A stretch of DNA of 64,000 nt, from the NCBI GenBank assembly GCA_018661505.1, contig JABJIE010000017.1:43136-107135 (forward strand), in the 5' to 3' direction. The position numbers were made by a program, and so were the translations under genes. This DNA is from Lentimicrobiaceae bacterium (lineage in GTDB: Bacteria; Bacteroidota; Bacteroidia; Bacteroidales; F082). Of this stretch, positions 36,315 through 45,401 are shown piece after piece. Below the pieces are notes generated by a model that saw only the letters and a list, made by a program, of their open reading frames with translations, was not told the DNA's origin and did not search any database. The first letter of the stretch is position 1, and every line of letters starts with the position of its first letter.

Positions 36315-36983
36315 ATGAAAACTAATCGCATTATACTAACAAAAGATGGATCGCACACTTTATATAACTGTGATATAGATGAGCATTATCATTCGTCATA
36401 TGGTGCAGTGCAAGAATCTGAGCATATTTTTATAGCTGCTGGGTTGGGTGAGATAATAGAAAAAGGATTATCAACGGTTAATATATTGGAAATTGGAACT
36501 GGAACAGGATTAAATGTGTTGCTTACTCTTTCAAGATATTCCAATAGTGACGTACATATAAACTATGACGGTGTTGAATTAAGCCCTCCAGAAATAGGTG
36601 AGATTTCCCAATTGAATTATCCTGATTTATTGGGTATTGATAAAGATTTATTTTTACGTATTCATACGACCAAAGATAAAAGAATGGAATTAGCACATGA
36701 CTTTATCTTTTCAAATAAAATAGAAAGTATCCATGAAATAACTCTAAATGACAAATATTATCATGTGATTTATTTTGATGCTTTTTCTCCAGAAACACAG
36801 CCTGATATCTGGGAAATAAATGTTTTCAAAAAACTATATAATAGTATTAAACCGGGTGGGATATTAACAACATATTCTTGTAAAGGGCAGGTAAAGAGGG
36901 TTTTAATGCAGGCAGGTTTTCGTATTGAGAAATTACCCGGGCCACCCGGAAAGAGAGAGTTTTTAAGAGCCTTTAGAGACTGA
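36315..36983 (+). CDS. mnmD: tRNA 5-methylaminomethyl-2-thiouridine methyltransferase MnmD (DUF752)
   Basis: Completes the mnm5s2U34 wobble modification; it corresponds to the methyltransferase half of MnmC, without the FAD oxidase half. Motifs: LTKDGSHTLYN, YHSSYGAVQESEHIFI, SAM motif ILEIGTGTGLNVLL, then YFDAFSPETQPDIWE and TYSCKGQVKRVLMQAGFRIE. I start at the ATG at 36315 (MKTNRIILTKDGSHTLY) because family members begin here; the 25 residues before it in the track ORF look like noise. Its 3' end overlaps the convergent SpoU-type gene by 21 bp. Confidence 0.93.
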   Translation: MKTNRIILTKDGSHTLYNCDIDEHYHSSYGAVQESEHIFIAAGLGEIIEKGLSTVNILEIGTGTGLNVLLTLSRYSNSDVHINYDGVELSPPEIGEISQLNYPDLLGIDKDLFLRIHTTKDKRMELAHDFIFSNKIESIHEITLNDKYYHVIYFDAFSPETQPDIWEINVFKKLYNSIKPGGILTTYSCKGQVKRVLMQAGFRIEKLPGPPGKREFLRAFRD

Positions 36984-37496
36984 TGTCATTTGATTAAACC
37001 AACTGAACAGGCCAATTGATAATGCGTGGGTTACATTAAGAGAGCTTATATTTCCAGGTATGGGAATGTATAGAGTTTCATCAGCAATTTCTAATGTGGA
37101 ATTACTTATGCCTATTACCTCATTACCTACTACGAAAGCTGTTTTTTTAGGGAAGATAAAATCAAAGATGTTTTTGGAATATTGGGTTGTTTCCAATGCT
37201 ACTACTTTATAATCCTTTGGTAGATAATTTAGAATCTCATCGGTGTTGATTACCTTCCAATCTATTTTATCGAAGGCACCTGACGATGTTCGTTTTATTT
37301 TGGATCCTTTAAAAGATATTTCATTATCGTAGGCGAATAAAGTTAGCACGGCTCCAACATTAGCAGCCAACCTCATTATCATACCAATATTCTCGGGAGT
37401 TCGGATATTTTCTGCTATTATTATAACTGGATGGATATTTTCCAGTGATTTAGCTATTTCCTTATTCCTGAATAGTTCAACGGATGAATGTGTCAT
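36963..37496 (-). CDS. SpoU/TrmH family RNA 2'-O-methyltransferase
   Basis: A SPOUT-fold (trefoil-knot) enzyme of about 177 aa, probably acting on tRNA or rRNA ribose. Motif 1 is ENIRTPENIGMIMRLAANVG, motif 2 FVVGNEVIGISN, and motif 3 LYIPIPGNISSLNVTHALSI. No N-terminal substrate-binding domain is present, as in TrmL-type enzymes. I start at the ATG at 37494-37496 (MTHSSVELF): the track start at 37532 would place translation inside the terminator palindrome at 37512-37543. It overlaps mnmD tail to tail by 21 bp. Confidence 0.9.
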   Translation of the reverse strand: MTHSSVELFRNKEIAKSLENIHPVIIIAENIRTPENIGMIMRLAANVGAVLTLFAYDNEISFKGSKIKRTSSGAFDKIDWKVINTDEILNYLPKDYKVVALETTQYSKNIFDFIFPKKTAFVVGNEVIGISNSTLEIADETLYIPIPGNISSLNVTHALSIGLFSWFNQMTSVSKGS

Positions 37497-37507
37497 AAAA
37501 TCAAAAT

Positions 37508-37543
37508 AAAAAAAAGCCTTGCATGCTAGCATGCAAGGCTTTT
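37508..37543 (-). terminator. Strong intrinsic terminator: perfect 32-bp palindrome downstream of the T9SS cargo gene
   Basis: Arms AAAAGCCTTGCATGC and its exact complement flank a central TA; the full 32 bp (37512-37543) are perfectly self-complementary. On the minus strand the stem is followed by a T-run, directly after the stop of the 810-aa gene at 37560. It is also self-complementary in the plus sense but points only at non-coding sequence there. Confidence 0.85.
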
Positions 37544-37559
37544 ATAAATTTAAAACAAT

Positions 37560-39992
37560 TTATTGAATTAGTACTTTTTGAGTTGTTGTTCCATTTTCTG
37601 TATCAACAGTAATGAAATAAACACCTCTTTCAAAATTGCTTATATCAATGCTATTTGCGCTAGTGTTATTATAAACAACTTGGCCAATTGTATTAACAAG
37701 AGTAACGTTTTTTACATCGCCATTTGAATTAATACTAAGCATTGTACTTGCAGGGTTTGGATAAACTGCAACGAATTCATTTTCGCCATTTTCACCAACT
37801 CCAACAATTACACCTAGTGTAACTGAGACTGCAACTTCTTCATTTGTTGGATCATTATTTCTAACAAGTAATTTACCTGAATAAGTGTTTGAAACAAGTC
37901 CACCAGCATCGATAGTTACATCAACATTAACAGACTCATCTTGCACTAAAAACCCACTTGTAGGATCTGCTGATAACCACTGTGTAATTGGATCACCGGT
38001 AAGGTTTGCACGAATATTCCAGTTAAAGTCCAATTCGGGATTGTCAGATAAATGACTCCATCCTGGTCCTGATGACATCCAGTCGCCATTTGGATCAGCA
38101 GGACCTGCATCACATCCAGGGGTAAAGCTACCCGCTGTTGATGATACCCAGTATCCTACCCATAGGTCTTGTCCATCAACATAAACAGGGTCATCAAGGT
38201 AGATGTAATTCCAAGCCGCTGGTTCAGCAAAAAATTCTTGTTCCATGAGTAAGTCTCCTGGTCCTGGAGTATTAAATGAACCCATGCCATAAACTTGAGC
38301 AAAGTATTGTATACCAGGATCATTTATGTAAACATGAATCTCATTTATTTCCATACCTATATAGGGTGCCAACATATCTGATGGAAACATTGCTGCAAGT
38401 CTCCATTCATAATCTCCACCTGTTGATCCTATCGCACTTGAATTATCCCCATCATAGTTTAGTACTTGATCACGTGTTGAATTGATATTATTGTTTGGGT
38501 TATATTTAGGGGCCTTAGTGATATCCTGATTAAGTACCTTTGGAGTATTGGCACCTGCTGGCTCATGCTGAAGTGCTTTACCGCTAAAAGGATAAATAGT
38601 TACAATATCATATACTAATTCCTCTTGCCCTGTATTTGAAATTGTAACCATCTCTGTAACGGACTGGCCTTCTTCTATAGTAAGGAATATTGAAGTAGGA
38701 TCTACGTCTATTATTGGGTTACTTATACCTGGATCGAGAACTATGTATTCAATGTTATCGAAATAATAATCTGGAGTTTCACCGGTTGGTGCACCAGCAT
38801 AAATATTAACACCACCAAGTTGCAGTGTTCCAGCATCTCCTTGAGCTTGTAAACTAAATTGCCATTCAGCAATCATTACATCATTAATGTAACAAGATGC
38901 TAAGTCTTCATCCAAATCAAATTCAAAAGAAATTGGGAACCATTGATCATGGGGAAATGTAAATGGAATTTCTGCTGGATCGCCTGCGTACATATACCCA
39001 TTTTCATTACCACTGGCTGCACCAAAATAAACTTCACATGCCCACTCTATTCCTGGTGCTTCAAAATGTTGAATGTTGATATAACCACCAAATGTTGAAG
39101 GAATGTAGTAAGCTATATTTACCATATAAGCTCCGGATGTTTTGTTACCTAGTTTAAGTACAATGTCTGACGTTCCGTCAATATGTACTGAATTATCTGG
39201 ACTAAGTGATTGTGCATCTGATATTAATGCATCCTCTGCAGTGCCAGGGCTACTTGTCCAAGTATCCCAAAATCCGGTTACATCGCTTTCAACAAGATAG
39301 TCTCCTACTGTCCAAGACTCAAAGTCATCTTGATAAATATATTCGTATCCTGCTTGGATTGAAACACCGTCAAGGCAAGCTAGGTCTCCGTCGTTACCTA
39401 CATATTGCCATCCAATTTCAAAAGCGGAGCCTATGTAATCTGAAATATCCACAGAAACAAAATTCCATGCCCAGTCTGCAGCAGGGTCAATTTCGTCTAT
39501 AGCATTCCAAAGTTCTTCAGATGTATTCCATCCATCGGTAGATATATGACAGATTAGAGTTGCACCTGTAAGCCATGGTCCACTTACACCTGCATAAAAA
39601 TTAAGTGTTAGTGGTCCCTCATTTGCTACAATAACAGGAGTTTTTAACCATTCATCCTGGTCAGCTGCTACCCATGGTACCATTGCTGAAAATAAACTGT
39701 TAGGATCAATTGTATTAAAGTTATTACCAGTCTCATTCCCTTGTTGCCAAGTATAATCTGCGTTCAGAATATCTTGTGACCAACCTGTTGGAGGGAAATC
39801 TCCCTCAATGTCAAAACCCTCTTCTAAAAATACTGTTCTTGATGCCGTTTCGGTTGGCAAATTATAAACAGGTGTTGAGGATTTTAATCCTAGTGTTTGC
39901 GCTTTTGTCATAAAAGTATTTTGAGCAAATGACGATGTCACAGCAAATACCATTATAACAAGTAATGTAATAATTGAAGTAAATTTTTTCAT
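37560..39992 (-). CDS. Secreted multidomain T9SS cargo protein (choice-of-anchor J, lectin-like, C-terminal sorting domain)
   Basis: An 810-aa exported protein. Signal peptide cleaved after TSSFAQ. A choice-of-anchor-J/cleaved-adhesin domain spans about 50-215 (EEGFDIEGDFPPTGWSQ). A second jelly-roll, LamG-like region spans about 218-420 (DDFESWTVGDYLVESDVTGF). A short Ig-like segment (SIFLTIEEGQSVTEMVTISN) follows, then a middle region with VYVDGQDLWVGYWVSSTAGS, and a BACON-like segment (WLSADPTSGFLVQDESVNVD). The last 75 residues are the type A T9SS sorting domain: FVAVYPNPASTMLSINS to GVYFITVDTENGTTTQKVLI. It should cross the outer membrane through the type IX system and be attached or released. 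No peptidase motif is visible; adhesion or glycan binding is likely. Confidence 0.93.
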   Translation of the reverse strand: MKKFTSIITLLVIMVFAVTSSFAQNTFMTKAQTLGLKSSTPVYNLPTETASRTVFLEEGFDIEGDFPPTGWSQDILNADYTWQQGNETGNNFNTIDPNSLFSAMVPWVAADQDEWLKTPVIVANEGPLTLNFYAGVSGPWLTGATLICHISTDGWNTSEELWNAIDEIDPAADWAWNFVSVDISDYIGSAFEIGWQYVGNDGDLACLDGVSIQAGYEYIYQDDFESWTVGDYLVESDVTGFWDTWTSSPGTAEDALISDAQSLSPDNSVHIDGTSDIVLKLGNKTSGAYMVNIAYYIPSTFGGYINIQHFEAPGIEWACEVYFGAASGNENGYMYAGDPAEIPFTFPHDQWFPISFEFDLDEDLASCYINDVMIAEWQFSLQAQGDAGTLQLGGVNIYAGAPTGETPDYYFDNIEYIVLDPGISNPIIDVDPTSIFLTIEEGQSVTEMVTISNTGQEELVYDIVTIYPFSGKALQHEPAGANTPKVLNQDITKAPKYNPNNNINSTRDQVLNYDGDNSSAIGSTGGDYEWRLAAMFPSDMLAPYIGMEINEIHVYINDPGIQYFAQVYGMGSFNTPGPGDLLMEQEFFAEPAAWNYIYLDDPVYVDGQDLWVGYWVSSTAGSFTPGCDAGPADPNGDWMSSGPGWSHLSDNPELDFNWNIRANLTGDPITQWLSADPTSGFLVQDESVNVDVTIDAGGLVSNTYSGKLLVRNNDPTNEEVAVSVTLGVIVGVGENGENEFVAVYPNPASTMLSINSNGDVKNVTLVNTIGQVVYNNTSANSIDISNFERGVYFITVDTENGTTTQKVLIQ

Positions 39993-40032
39993 AATAAATA
40001 AAAATTAGTGAATATGATCATTGTTATGTGTA

Positions 40033-40062
40033 CAAAGTTAATTAATTATATTTTTAAACCAA
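40033..40062 (-). promoter_or_regulatory. Promoter of the T9SS cargo gene: TTG, 19-bp spacer, TAACTTTG
   Basis: On the minus strand TTG at 40062-40060 precedes TAACTTTG (40040-40033) by 19 bases, 40 bases before the ATG. A good match to the Bacteroidota consensus. Confidence 0.55.
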
Positions 40063-40173
40063 GCAATACAAAACGATTTTTAATTTTCAATATTTCATGG
40101 CTACTAGACTAGTTATGTTGATTATAGCATGTGTTTAATACTATCAAATTTTCATTTATGAACTAATTCCTAA

Positions 40174-41079
40174 TTATTGTAAAACCAAATAGTGCCTTTG
40201 TTTTGCAAATGTGGAATTGTTGACAATGTTACTTATTTGAGAAAGGTTGTTGAATTTACCATTTTGATCACGTTCGTTTATTATTGCCTTAGTAGTTGTG
40301 TAATCAAAATATGGATGCCTCAACAAATCCTTAAAGGATACTGTATTAATATTCAATTTATTTATCAAGGTGCTGTCAATCGTAATAAAATCTTGAATTT
40401 TAAAATAAATTGAGTCGCTTAACCCATAAACTTCTGAAAGTTGATATTTTATATAGAAACCTCCTAATAGATTTCGGAATTTCACTAATCTTTTTGCTAA
40501 ATATTTTTGTATCCCCAGATTTTTTATCAGCTCAGATTCGTTTGCTGAATTTATTTCAGTTATAATAAGTTTATTTTTTACCTTGGTATTTCTTGCTTTT
40601 ATAGGTTTTTTAAAAAATATGAAGGGTTCTAGTTGCATATATTCCTCAGCCTTTAGGGTATATATTTTTTTTAAATCATTTTTTGTTAAAAATTTACCAC
40701 CCTTTGCTTCATAATTTTTAATGTTTTTGATTTGATACTCTTTTAACCCCATTTCTTTCCACTTATCAAAAGGTAAATCATTTGGGTCAAATGGGAAAGG
40801 TGTTAATACGTATTTTTCTTGGATTGTATTATCCGCAAGAAGATTCGTATTTAGCTTATCTATGGAATCTATAATTCTATTTTGCTCTTCTATGAATGAG
40901 AGCAATTCATTTTTGTTTTGGGCAAATTTTGGGTCAATCTTTGGCTTAAATATGTAAGGGACAATTACATTAAAACTATTAATTATCAATATTATGACAA
41001 TCAAAATAATAATCCCTCTTTGTTCACTTTTTTTTAAGCTAAGAAATGACCTGAGCCACTTTTTTAGCTGAACTTTCAT
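40174..41079 (-). CDS. Membrane-anchored helix-hairpin-helix protein (ComEA-like)
   Basis: A 301-aa protein. After a basic N-terminus (LKKWLRSFLSLKKSEQRG) comes one membrane helix (IIILIVIILIINSFNVIVPYI), then an extracytoplasmic part with helix-hairpin-helix (T2SSK/ComEA-type) repeats: EINSANESELIKNLGIQKYL and NINTVSFKDLLRHPYFDYT, plus an earlier one around NDLPFDKWKEMGLKEYQIKN. ComEA-type proteins bind DNA for uptake or repair in the periplasm; the Bacteroidota version is widespread and uncharacterised. Its ATG overlaps the stop of the AGCS symporter gene by one base (TAATG), so translation is probably coupled. Confidence 0.85.
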   Translation of the reverse strand: MKVQLKKWLRSFLSLKKSEQRGIIILIVIILIINSFNVIVPYIFKPKIDPKFAQNKNELLSFIEEQNRIIDSIDKLNTNLLADNTIQEKYVLTPFPFDPNDLPFDKWKEMGLKEYQIKNIKNYEAKGGKFLTKNDLKKIYTLKAEEYMQLEPFIFFKKPIKARNTKVKNKLIITEINSANESELIKNLGIQKYLAKRLVKFRNLLGGFYIKYQLSEVYGLSDSIYFKIQDFITIDSTLINKLNINTVSFKDLLRHPYFDYTTTKAIINERDQNGKFNNLSQISNIVNNSTFAKQRHYLVLQ

Positions 41080-42743
41080 TATTTATATCTCTTGATCTCT
41101 CCTGCTTTTAGCTGTCGCCAATAATCATTAAGGTCGGTTAATATTTCAGGAGAAAGAATTAGCAGCCCAATAATATTTGGGAACGCCATTGCCAGAATCA
41201 TCATATCTGAAAAGGCAATTACAGATCCCAAATTAGAACTTGAGCCAACAACTATAAAAAACAAAAATATAACAAAATATGTATACTTCCCAATATCTCT
41301 ATTTCCAAAAACCTTTTCAAAAAAGTTACCCAATAAATAATCAAAACCTTTTAAACCGTAATAAGACCAGGATATCATAGTAGAAAATGCGAATAGAAAG
41401 ATAGCAACCATTAAAACATATGGAAACCATGAAAATACCTTTGCAAATGCCATGGAAGTTAATTGAGCTCCCTCATGACCCATGGGGTTTTCGTATGTTC
41501 CGGTATATATTAAAACTAATGCGGTCATAGTGCAAATTACAACTGTGTCCACAAATGGTTCCAGAAGGGACACAAAACCTTCTGTTATTGGTTTATTTGT
41601 TTTTACAGCAGAATGTGCAATTGCAGCAGAACCAACTCCTGCTTCATTTGAAAAAGCAGCTCTTTGAAAACCAATAATAAGTACACCGATTAATCCACCT
41701 TTCATTGCATTGTCACCAAAAGCACCATCAATTATAAGGCGAAATGCATTTCCAGTATTTTCAATGTTCATTATAATAATTACCAATGCTGTAGCTACAT
41801 ATATAACAGCCATGAATGGCACAATTTTATCAGTTACTCGAGCTATACTTTTAATACCTCCAATAATTACAAACCCAACTAAAATAGCTAGGATAATTCC
41901 AAACCACATGCCATGATTTTCGATACTGGGAACTAAATAAGCGAGCTGCGAGAAGGCTTGGTTAGACTGAAACATATTACCACCACCAAGTGATCCGCCA
42001 ATAACCAATATTGAGAATATAAATGAAAGAATCAGTCCAAGCCATTTCATATTCTTTTTTTTAAGGCCATCTCTTAGGTAATACATTGGACCTCCTGAAA
42101 CTACACCATTCTTGTCGATTATTCTATATTTTACTCCTAAGGTACATTCAATAAATTTGGATGACATTCCCAACAAACCCGCAATTATCATCCAGAATGT
42201 TGCTCCAGGACCTCCTATGGATATAGCAATTGCCACACCAGCGATATTTCCAAGGCCTACGGTTGCCGACAGGGCTGTTGTTAAAGCCTGGAAATGAGAA
42301 ACCTCACCTTTATGGTCTGGATCATCATAGACTCCTCTTACCAACATAATTGCATGTTTAAATCCTCTAAAGTTTATAAACCTCAGCAAGATTGTAAATG
42401 TAACAGCTCCAAATATTAGCCAAATAACAACTAACGGAATGGGGCTCTCTTTTTGGCTACCATCGGGTTCAAGGATAGGATTCCCATCTTCATCCTTTAG
42501 GTCAGAATCATGAAGGCCGAATGTTTCAAAGGGATCCCAAAAAAGTACAACCTCTAAACCATCTACAATTGGAGTAAAAGCTCTATCTATTTTCTGACTA
42601 TATGTAATGTCCTCACTACCATAGTTGTTTTCTATTGCCTCGCCTTCCTGAAATACAAATAAAGTATCTGAAGAATTTGTCTGTGCGTTTGAAGATATAA
42701 TGAGTATTACAAAGGTAATTGTGGTTAGTAGTCTTTTAATCAT
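41079..42743 (-). CDS. AGCS family sodium:alanine/glycine symporter with N-terminal extension
   Basis: A 554-aa Na+-coupled amino-acid symporter. The core has family motifs [73 protein letters not shown] and [20 protein letters not shown]. Ahead of the core are a signal-peptide-like helix (ending SSNAQ) and about 75 residues of acidic, presumably periplasmic sequence ([20 protein letters not shown]) that classical AGCS proteins (about 450-480 aa) lack. Its stop codon overlaps the HhH gene start (TAATG). Confidence 0.92.
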   Translation of the reverse strand: MIKRLLTTITFVILIISSNAQTNSSDTLFVFQEGEAIENNYGSEDITYSQKIDRAFTPIVDGLEVVLFWDPFETFGLHDSDLKDEDGNPILEPDGSQKESPIPLVVIWLIFGAVTFTILLRFINFRGFKHAIMLVRGVYDDPDHKGEVSHFQALTTALSATVGLGNIAGVAIAISIGGPGATFWMIIAGLLGMSSKFIECTLGVKYRIIDKNGVVSGGPMYYLRDGLKKKNMKWLGLILSFIFSILVIGGSLGGGNMFQSNQAFSQLAYLVPSIENHGMWFGIILAILVGFVIIGGIKSIARVTDKIVPFMAVIYVATALVIIIMNIENTGNAFRLIIDGAFGDNAMKGGLIGVLIIGFQRAAFSNEAGVGSAAIAHSAVKTNKPITEGFVSLLEPFVDTVVICTMTALVLIYTGTYENPMGHEGAQLTSMAFAKVFSWFPYVLMVAIFLFAFSTMISWSYYGLKGFDYLLGNFFEKVFGNRDIGKYTYFVIFLFFIVVGSSSNLGSVIAFSDMMILAMAFPNIIGLLILSPEILTDLNDYWRQLKAGEIKRYK

Positions 42744-42791
42744 GTTGCAATTTTATAACGTAATCGCCGAGTAGGTTTTTTATAATAATTG

Positions 42792-42799
42792 CAAGTATA
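42792..42799 (-). promoter_or_regulatory. Possible -7 box (TATACTTG) for the AGCS gene
   Basis: On the minus strand TATACTTG, one base from TAnnTTTG, 48 bases before the ATG at 42743. Confidence 0.3.
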
Positions 42800-42881
42800 G
42801 TAAAAAAGATATTTTTTTTATTATATCTAATACTATTTTTATTAATATTTTTACAACTAATAACTAAATTTAAGCCCAAAC

Positions 42882-44033
42882 ATGAATGTTGCTATATTAT
42901 TATTAAATGAGGGAAGAGGTAGTGGTGAGGTTGCCAGAGAACATGTACGTCATTTAATTAAACTTGGACACAAGGTTTATTTTTTGTTTCCTGGAAACAC
43001 AGATGACATATTAGGTGCCATAAATATCAACATCAAAATTCATACCGACGTAATGCCTGTTCATGAATATCTTCCGTCTGCTGGCGAGCATCAAAAGCAA
43101 GTTGCCAGAATGGATCATATTGAGATGGATAAATACCTTACTGATTATAAACGGGCACTCGAAACTATAGCCCATGATGTTGATATTTTCATTGCTCATC
43201 ATGCAAATCTAAGTTGCGTTGCTGTTCATTCCATTGCAAAAAAATATAAAAAGCCATATGTTGTTTTTGTTCATGGCACAGGAATAGAACCTCGCCATAA
43301 TAATTTTTGGAATGATAAAAATTGGGAGCTCATTGAAAGGGCACTTCTCGAAGCAAATGGGTTAATTGTTACCACCAAGTATGTTAGGGATAAACTTGTT
43401 AAGCCATTGGTTGACCTAGATGATGACAAATTTCTAATTCTACCATGTGGTGTTGATTTGGAAAATTTTAGTCCAAATAACGTTGAAGGTATCAAAGAGA
43501 AATATAATCTTCCAGACACTTATGTGATATGTCCAGGCGCTTTAACAGAATCAAAAGGTCCTCAAAATATTGTAAAGGCATCATTGGAATATTCAGAATA
43601 TGCTGAAACTATCTTTATTGGTGCAGGTGAGTTAAAGAACACTCTTGAAAATGACCTTAATAACAGAGGAAGGTTTCTTGGCTTTGTTTCATCGGAGGAT
43701 AAAGCCAAACTTATAAACGCAGCAACTCTCCTTGTGGCAGCACCAGAAAAAAAAGAGCATTTTGGAATTATATATGCTGAAGCACTTGCTGGTGCAACTC
43801 CCTGCGTTGCCTATGAAGGCGGTGGGGTAGGGTCGATAATTACTTCCACAGAGGGAATTCTTACTGAAAGATCTCCACAAGTACTTGGAGATAAAATAAA
43901 ATATCTTCTCCAAAATTCAGGTCTTAGAAGACAGATGGGAGTATCATGTAGAGTAAGAGCAGAAAAATTATATAATTATGATGAATTAGTTAAGGAATTA
44001 GTGGATTGGTTGTTACCAATGATTAACGCGTAA
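42882..44033 (+). CDS. Glycosyltransferase family 4 (GT-B fold)
   Basis: A 383-aa retaining glycosyltransferase. The N-terminal acceptor domain begins MNVAILLLNEGRGSGEVAREHVRHLIKLGHKV; the donor domain holds LILPCGVDLENFSPN, YVICPGALTESKGPQNIVKA, AAPEKKEHFGIIYAEALAGA (the E-x7-E motif) and ATPCVAYEGGGVGSII. It should transfer a sugar from an NDP-sugar in the cytosol. It stands alone between the AGCS gene and a convergent MFS gene, so the target glycan is unknown. Confidence 0.9.
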   Translation: MNVAILLLNEGRGSGEVAREHVRHLIKLGHKVYFLFPGNTDDILGAININIKIHTDVMPVHEYLPSAGEHQKQVARMDHIEMDKYLTDYKRALETIAHDVDIFIAHHANLSCVAVHSIAKKYKKPYVVFVHGTGIEPRHNNFWNDKNWELIERALLEANGLIVTTKYVRDKLVKPLVDLDDDKFLILPCGVDLENFSPNNVEGIKEKYNLPDTYVICPGALTESKGPQNIVKASLEYSEYAETIFIGAGELKNTLENDLNNRGRFLGFVSSEDKAKLINAATLLVAAPEKKEHFGIIYAEALAGATPCVAYEGGGVGSIITSTEGILTERSPQVLGDKIKYLLQNSGLRRQMGVSCRVRAEKLYNYDELVKELVDWLLPMINA

Positions 44034-44049
44034 TCCGTGCTCATTAGCC

Positions 44050-45303
44050 TTATTTCCTATGATTATCTGAAAGTAAAAACGCAGGGGATATAATTATTAT
44101 TCCAATGCTTATTGTCGTAACTGCAACACCAGGGCCATAAAGGTCGGCTAACCAGCCAATGGAAGGTGCCAGAATAACTGCGAATAATGATTTTGCTTGT
44201 GATGTTATTGATAATGATGTTGCCATGGCCTTATCTTTTGATATGGTGGCTATAATACCTATACCTATAGGTTTTCTTAGGTTCTCGATTACCATGATTG
44301 TGAAAAAACATAATATTGATACAATTAATGCATCACCTTGTACAAATATTCCAACCATAACTCCCATTACAAGTCCGAATAAAAGAGTAAAATTCATGGG
44401 ACGATAATAGTTCTTAAACAATGATTTGAATGTACCAGAATAGCTTGAGGCGATAGCTGTAATTAAAAACATAAAAAAGTAAATAATTCCAACGATTACT
44501 GCTATTTTTTGATTATCAGTGTAATTTGATAGAAGTGGAATGCTTATGGCTAGAATTGCAATAATAGGCTGAATATAATCTTTTATCACTCGGTTATATC
44601 CTGTAAAAATAGAAAGGTTTGTAAGAGTTGTAAAGTATATAAGGTTTTTTATGGTTTTCAGGGTTGCCAAATACACTTCCCTGAACTTTGAACTTACTTT
44701 ATTAATGGATAAATAACTTATCTCACCTTCCAGATATCTTGGATAGGATAGAACTAAAATCATATCAATAATATAAGGTATAATCGATGCTAAAAAAATG
44801 ATTCTGTAATCCAAATACCAAAAAACTAGAGATCCAGAGATTAATGCAGAAAATGCAGATCCTGCTTGAGACCAAGAGCGGGTTTTACCATAGTAACCTA
44901 TCTTTTGATCACTCCAATTATTAATTTTCAAATATTGAAATATCATAGCTTTGTGGACTCCTGTTCTAAATGCATCTGCTATTGCAAAAAGACCCATTGC
45001 AAAAACAAATAATACATAAGTATTAGATAAGTAGAATATTATAAATGAAACTATGTAGATTAAAAATGATGAGGCAAGTGTTTTACGTCTTCCAAAGGCA
45101 TCGGAGATGATTCCACTGGGGATTTCAAATACCATCAATACCAGTTCGCGAATTGAATACAATATTCCAATTTCAAGAAAATCAACTCCGTTATCCAAAA
45201 AGAATAAGATCAAAAAGGCATCGAAAAACCTCAGGTTTTTAAAGAAACCATATGAGCAGAATTTGTAATACTGTATATCCTTCTTATACTTGTTTTCCAC
45301 CAA
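44050..45303 (-). CDS. Major facilitator superfamily transporter
   Basis: A 417-aa inner-membrane protein with about 12 transmembrane helices. The MFS loop signature is GIISDAFGRRKTLASSFLIY between helices 2 and 3, and SIGWLADLYGPG lies near the C-terminus. Substrate unknown. The start is TTG at 45301-45303 (giving MVENKYKKDIQYYKFCSYGF); no ATG is available before the first helix. A TATTTTTG box lies 9 bases upstream. It converges with the glycosyltransferase gene with a 16-bp gap. Confidence 0.88.
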   Translation of the reverse strand: MVENKYKKDIQYYKFCSYGFFKNLRFFDAFLILFFLDNGVDFLEIGILYSIRELVLMVFEIPSGIISDAFGRRKTLASSFLIYIVSFIIFYLSNTYVLFVFAMGLFAIADAFRTGVHKAMIFQYLKINNWSDQKIGYYGKTRSWSQAGSAFSALISGSLVFWYLDYRIIFLASIIPYIIDMILVLSYPRYLEGEISYLSINKVSSKFREVYLATLKTIKNLIYFTTLTNLSIFTGYNRVIKDYIQPIIAILAISIPLLSNYTDNQKIAVIVGIIYFFMFLITAIASSYSGTFKSLFKNYYRPMNFTLLFGLVMGVMVGIFVQGDALIVSILCFFTIMVIENLRKPIGIGIIATISKDKAMATSLSITSQAKSLFAVILAPSIGWLADLYGPGVAVTTISIGIIIISPAFLLSDNHRK

Positions 45304-45312
45304 GTTTTATTT

Positions 45313-45320
45313 CAAAAATA
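45313..45320 (-). promoter_or_regulatory. -7 box TATTTTTG just before the MFS TTG start
   Basis: A perfect minus-strand TAnnTTTG match 9 bases before the TTG start; a very short leader is implied. Confidence 0.4.
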
Positions 45321-45401
45321 AAGTAATTTGTGTATTGTTGCTCATATATTTTGCAGTTAATATTGTTTGTTATATTTACAATCGAGAAATTAAACAAAAT
45401 C

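Noticed and set aside
37497-37532. Extended N-terminus (MLACKAFFYFDF) of the SpoU methyltransferase
   Set aside because: It is encoded by the terminator palindrome; the family start is MTHSSVEL at 37496.
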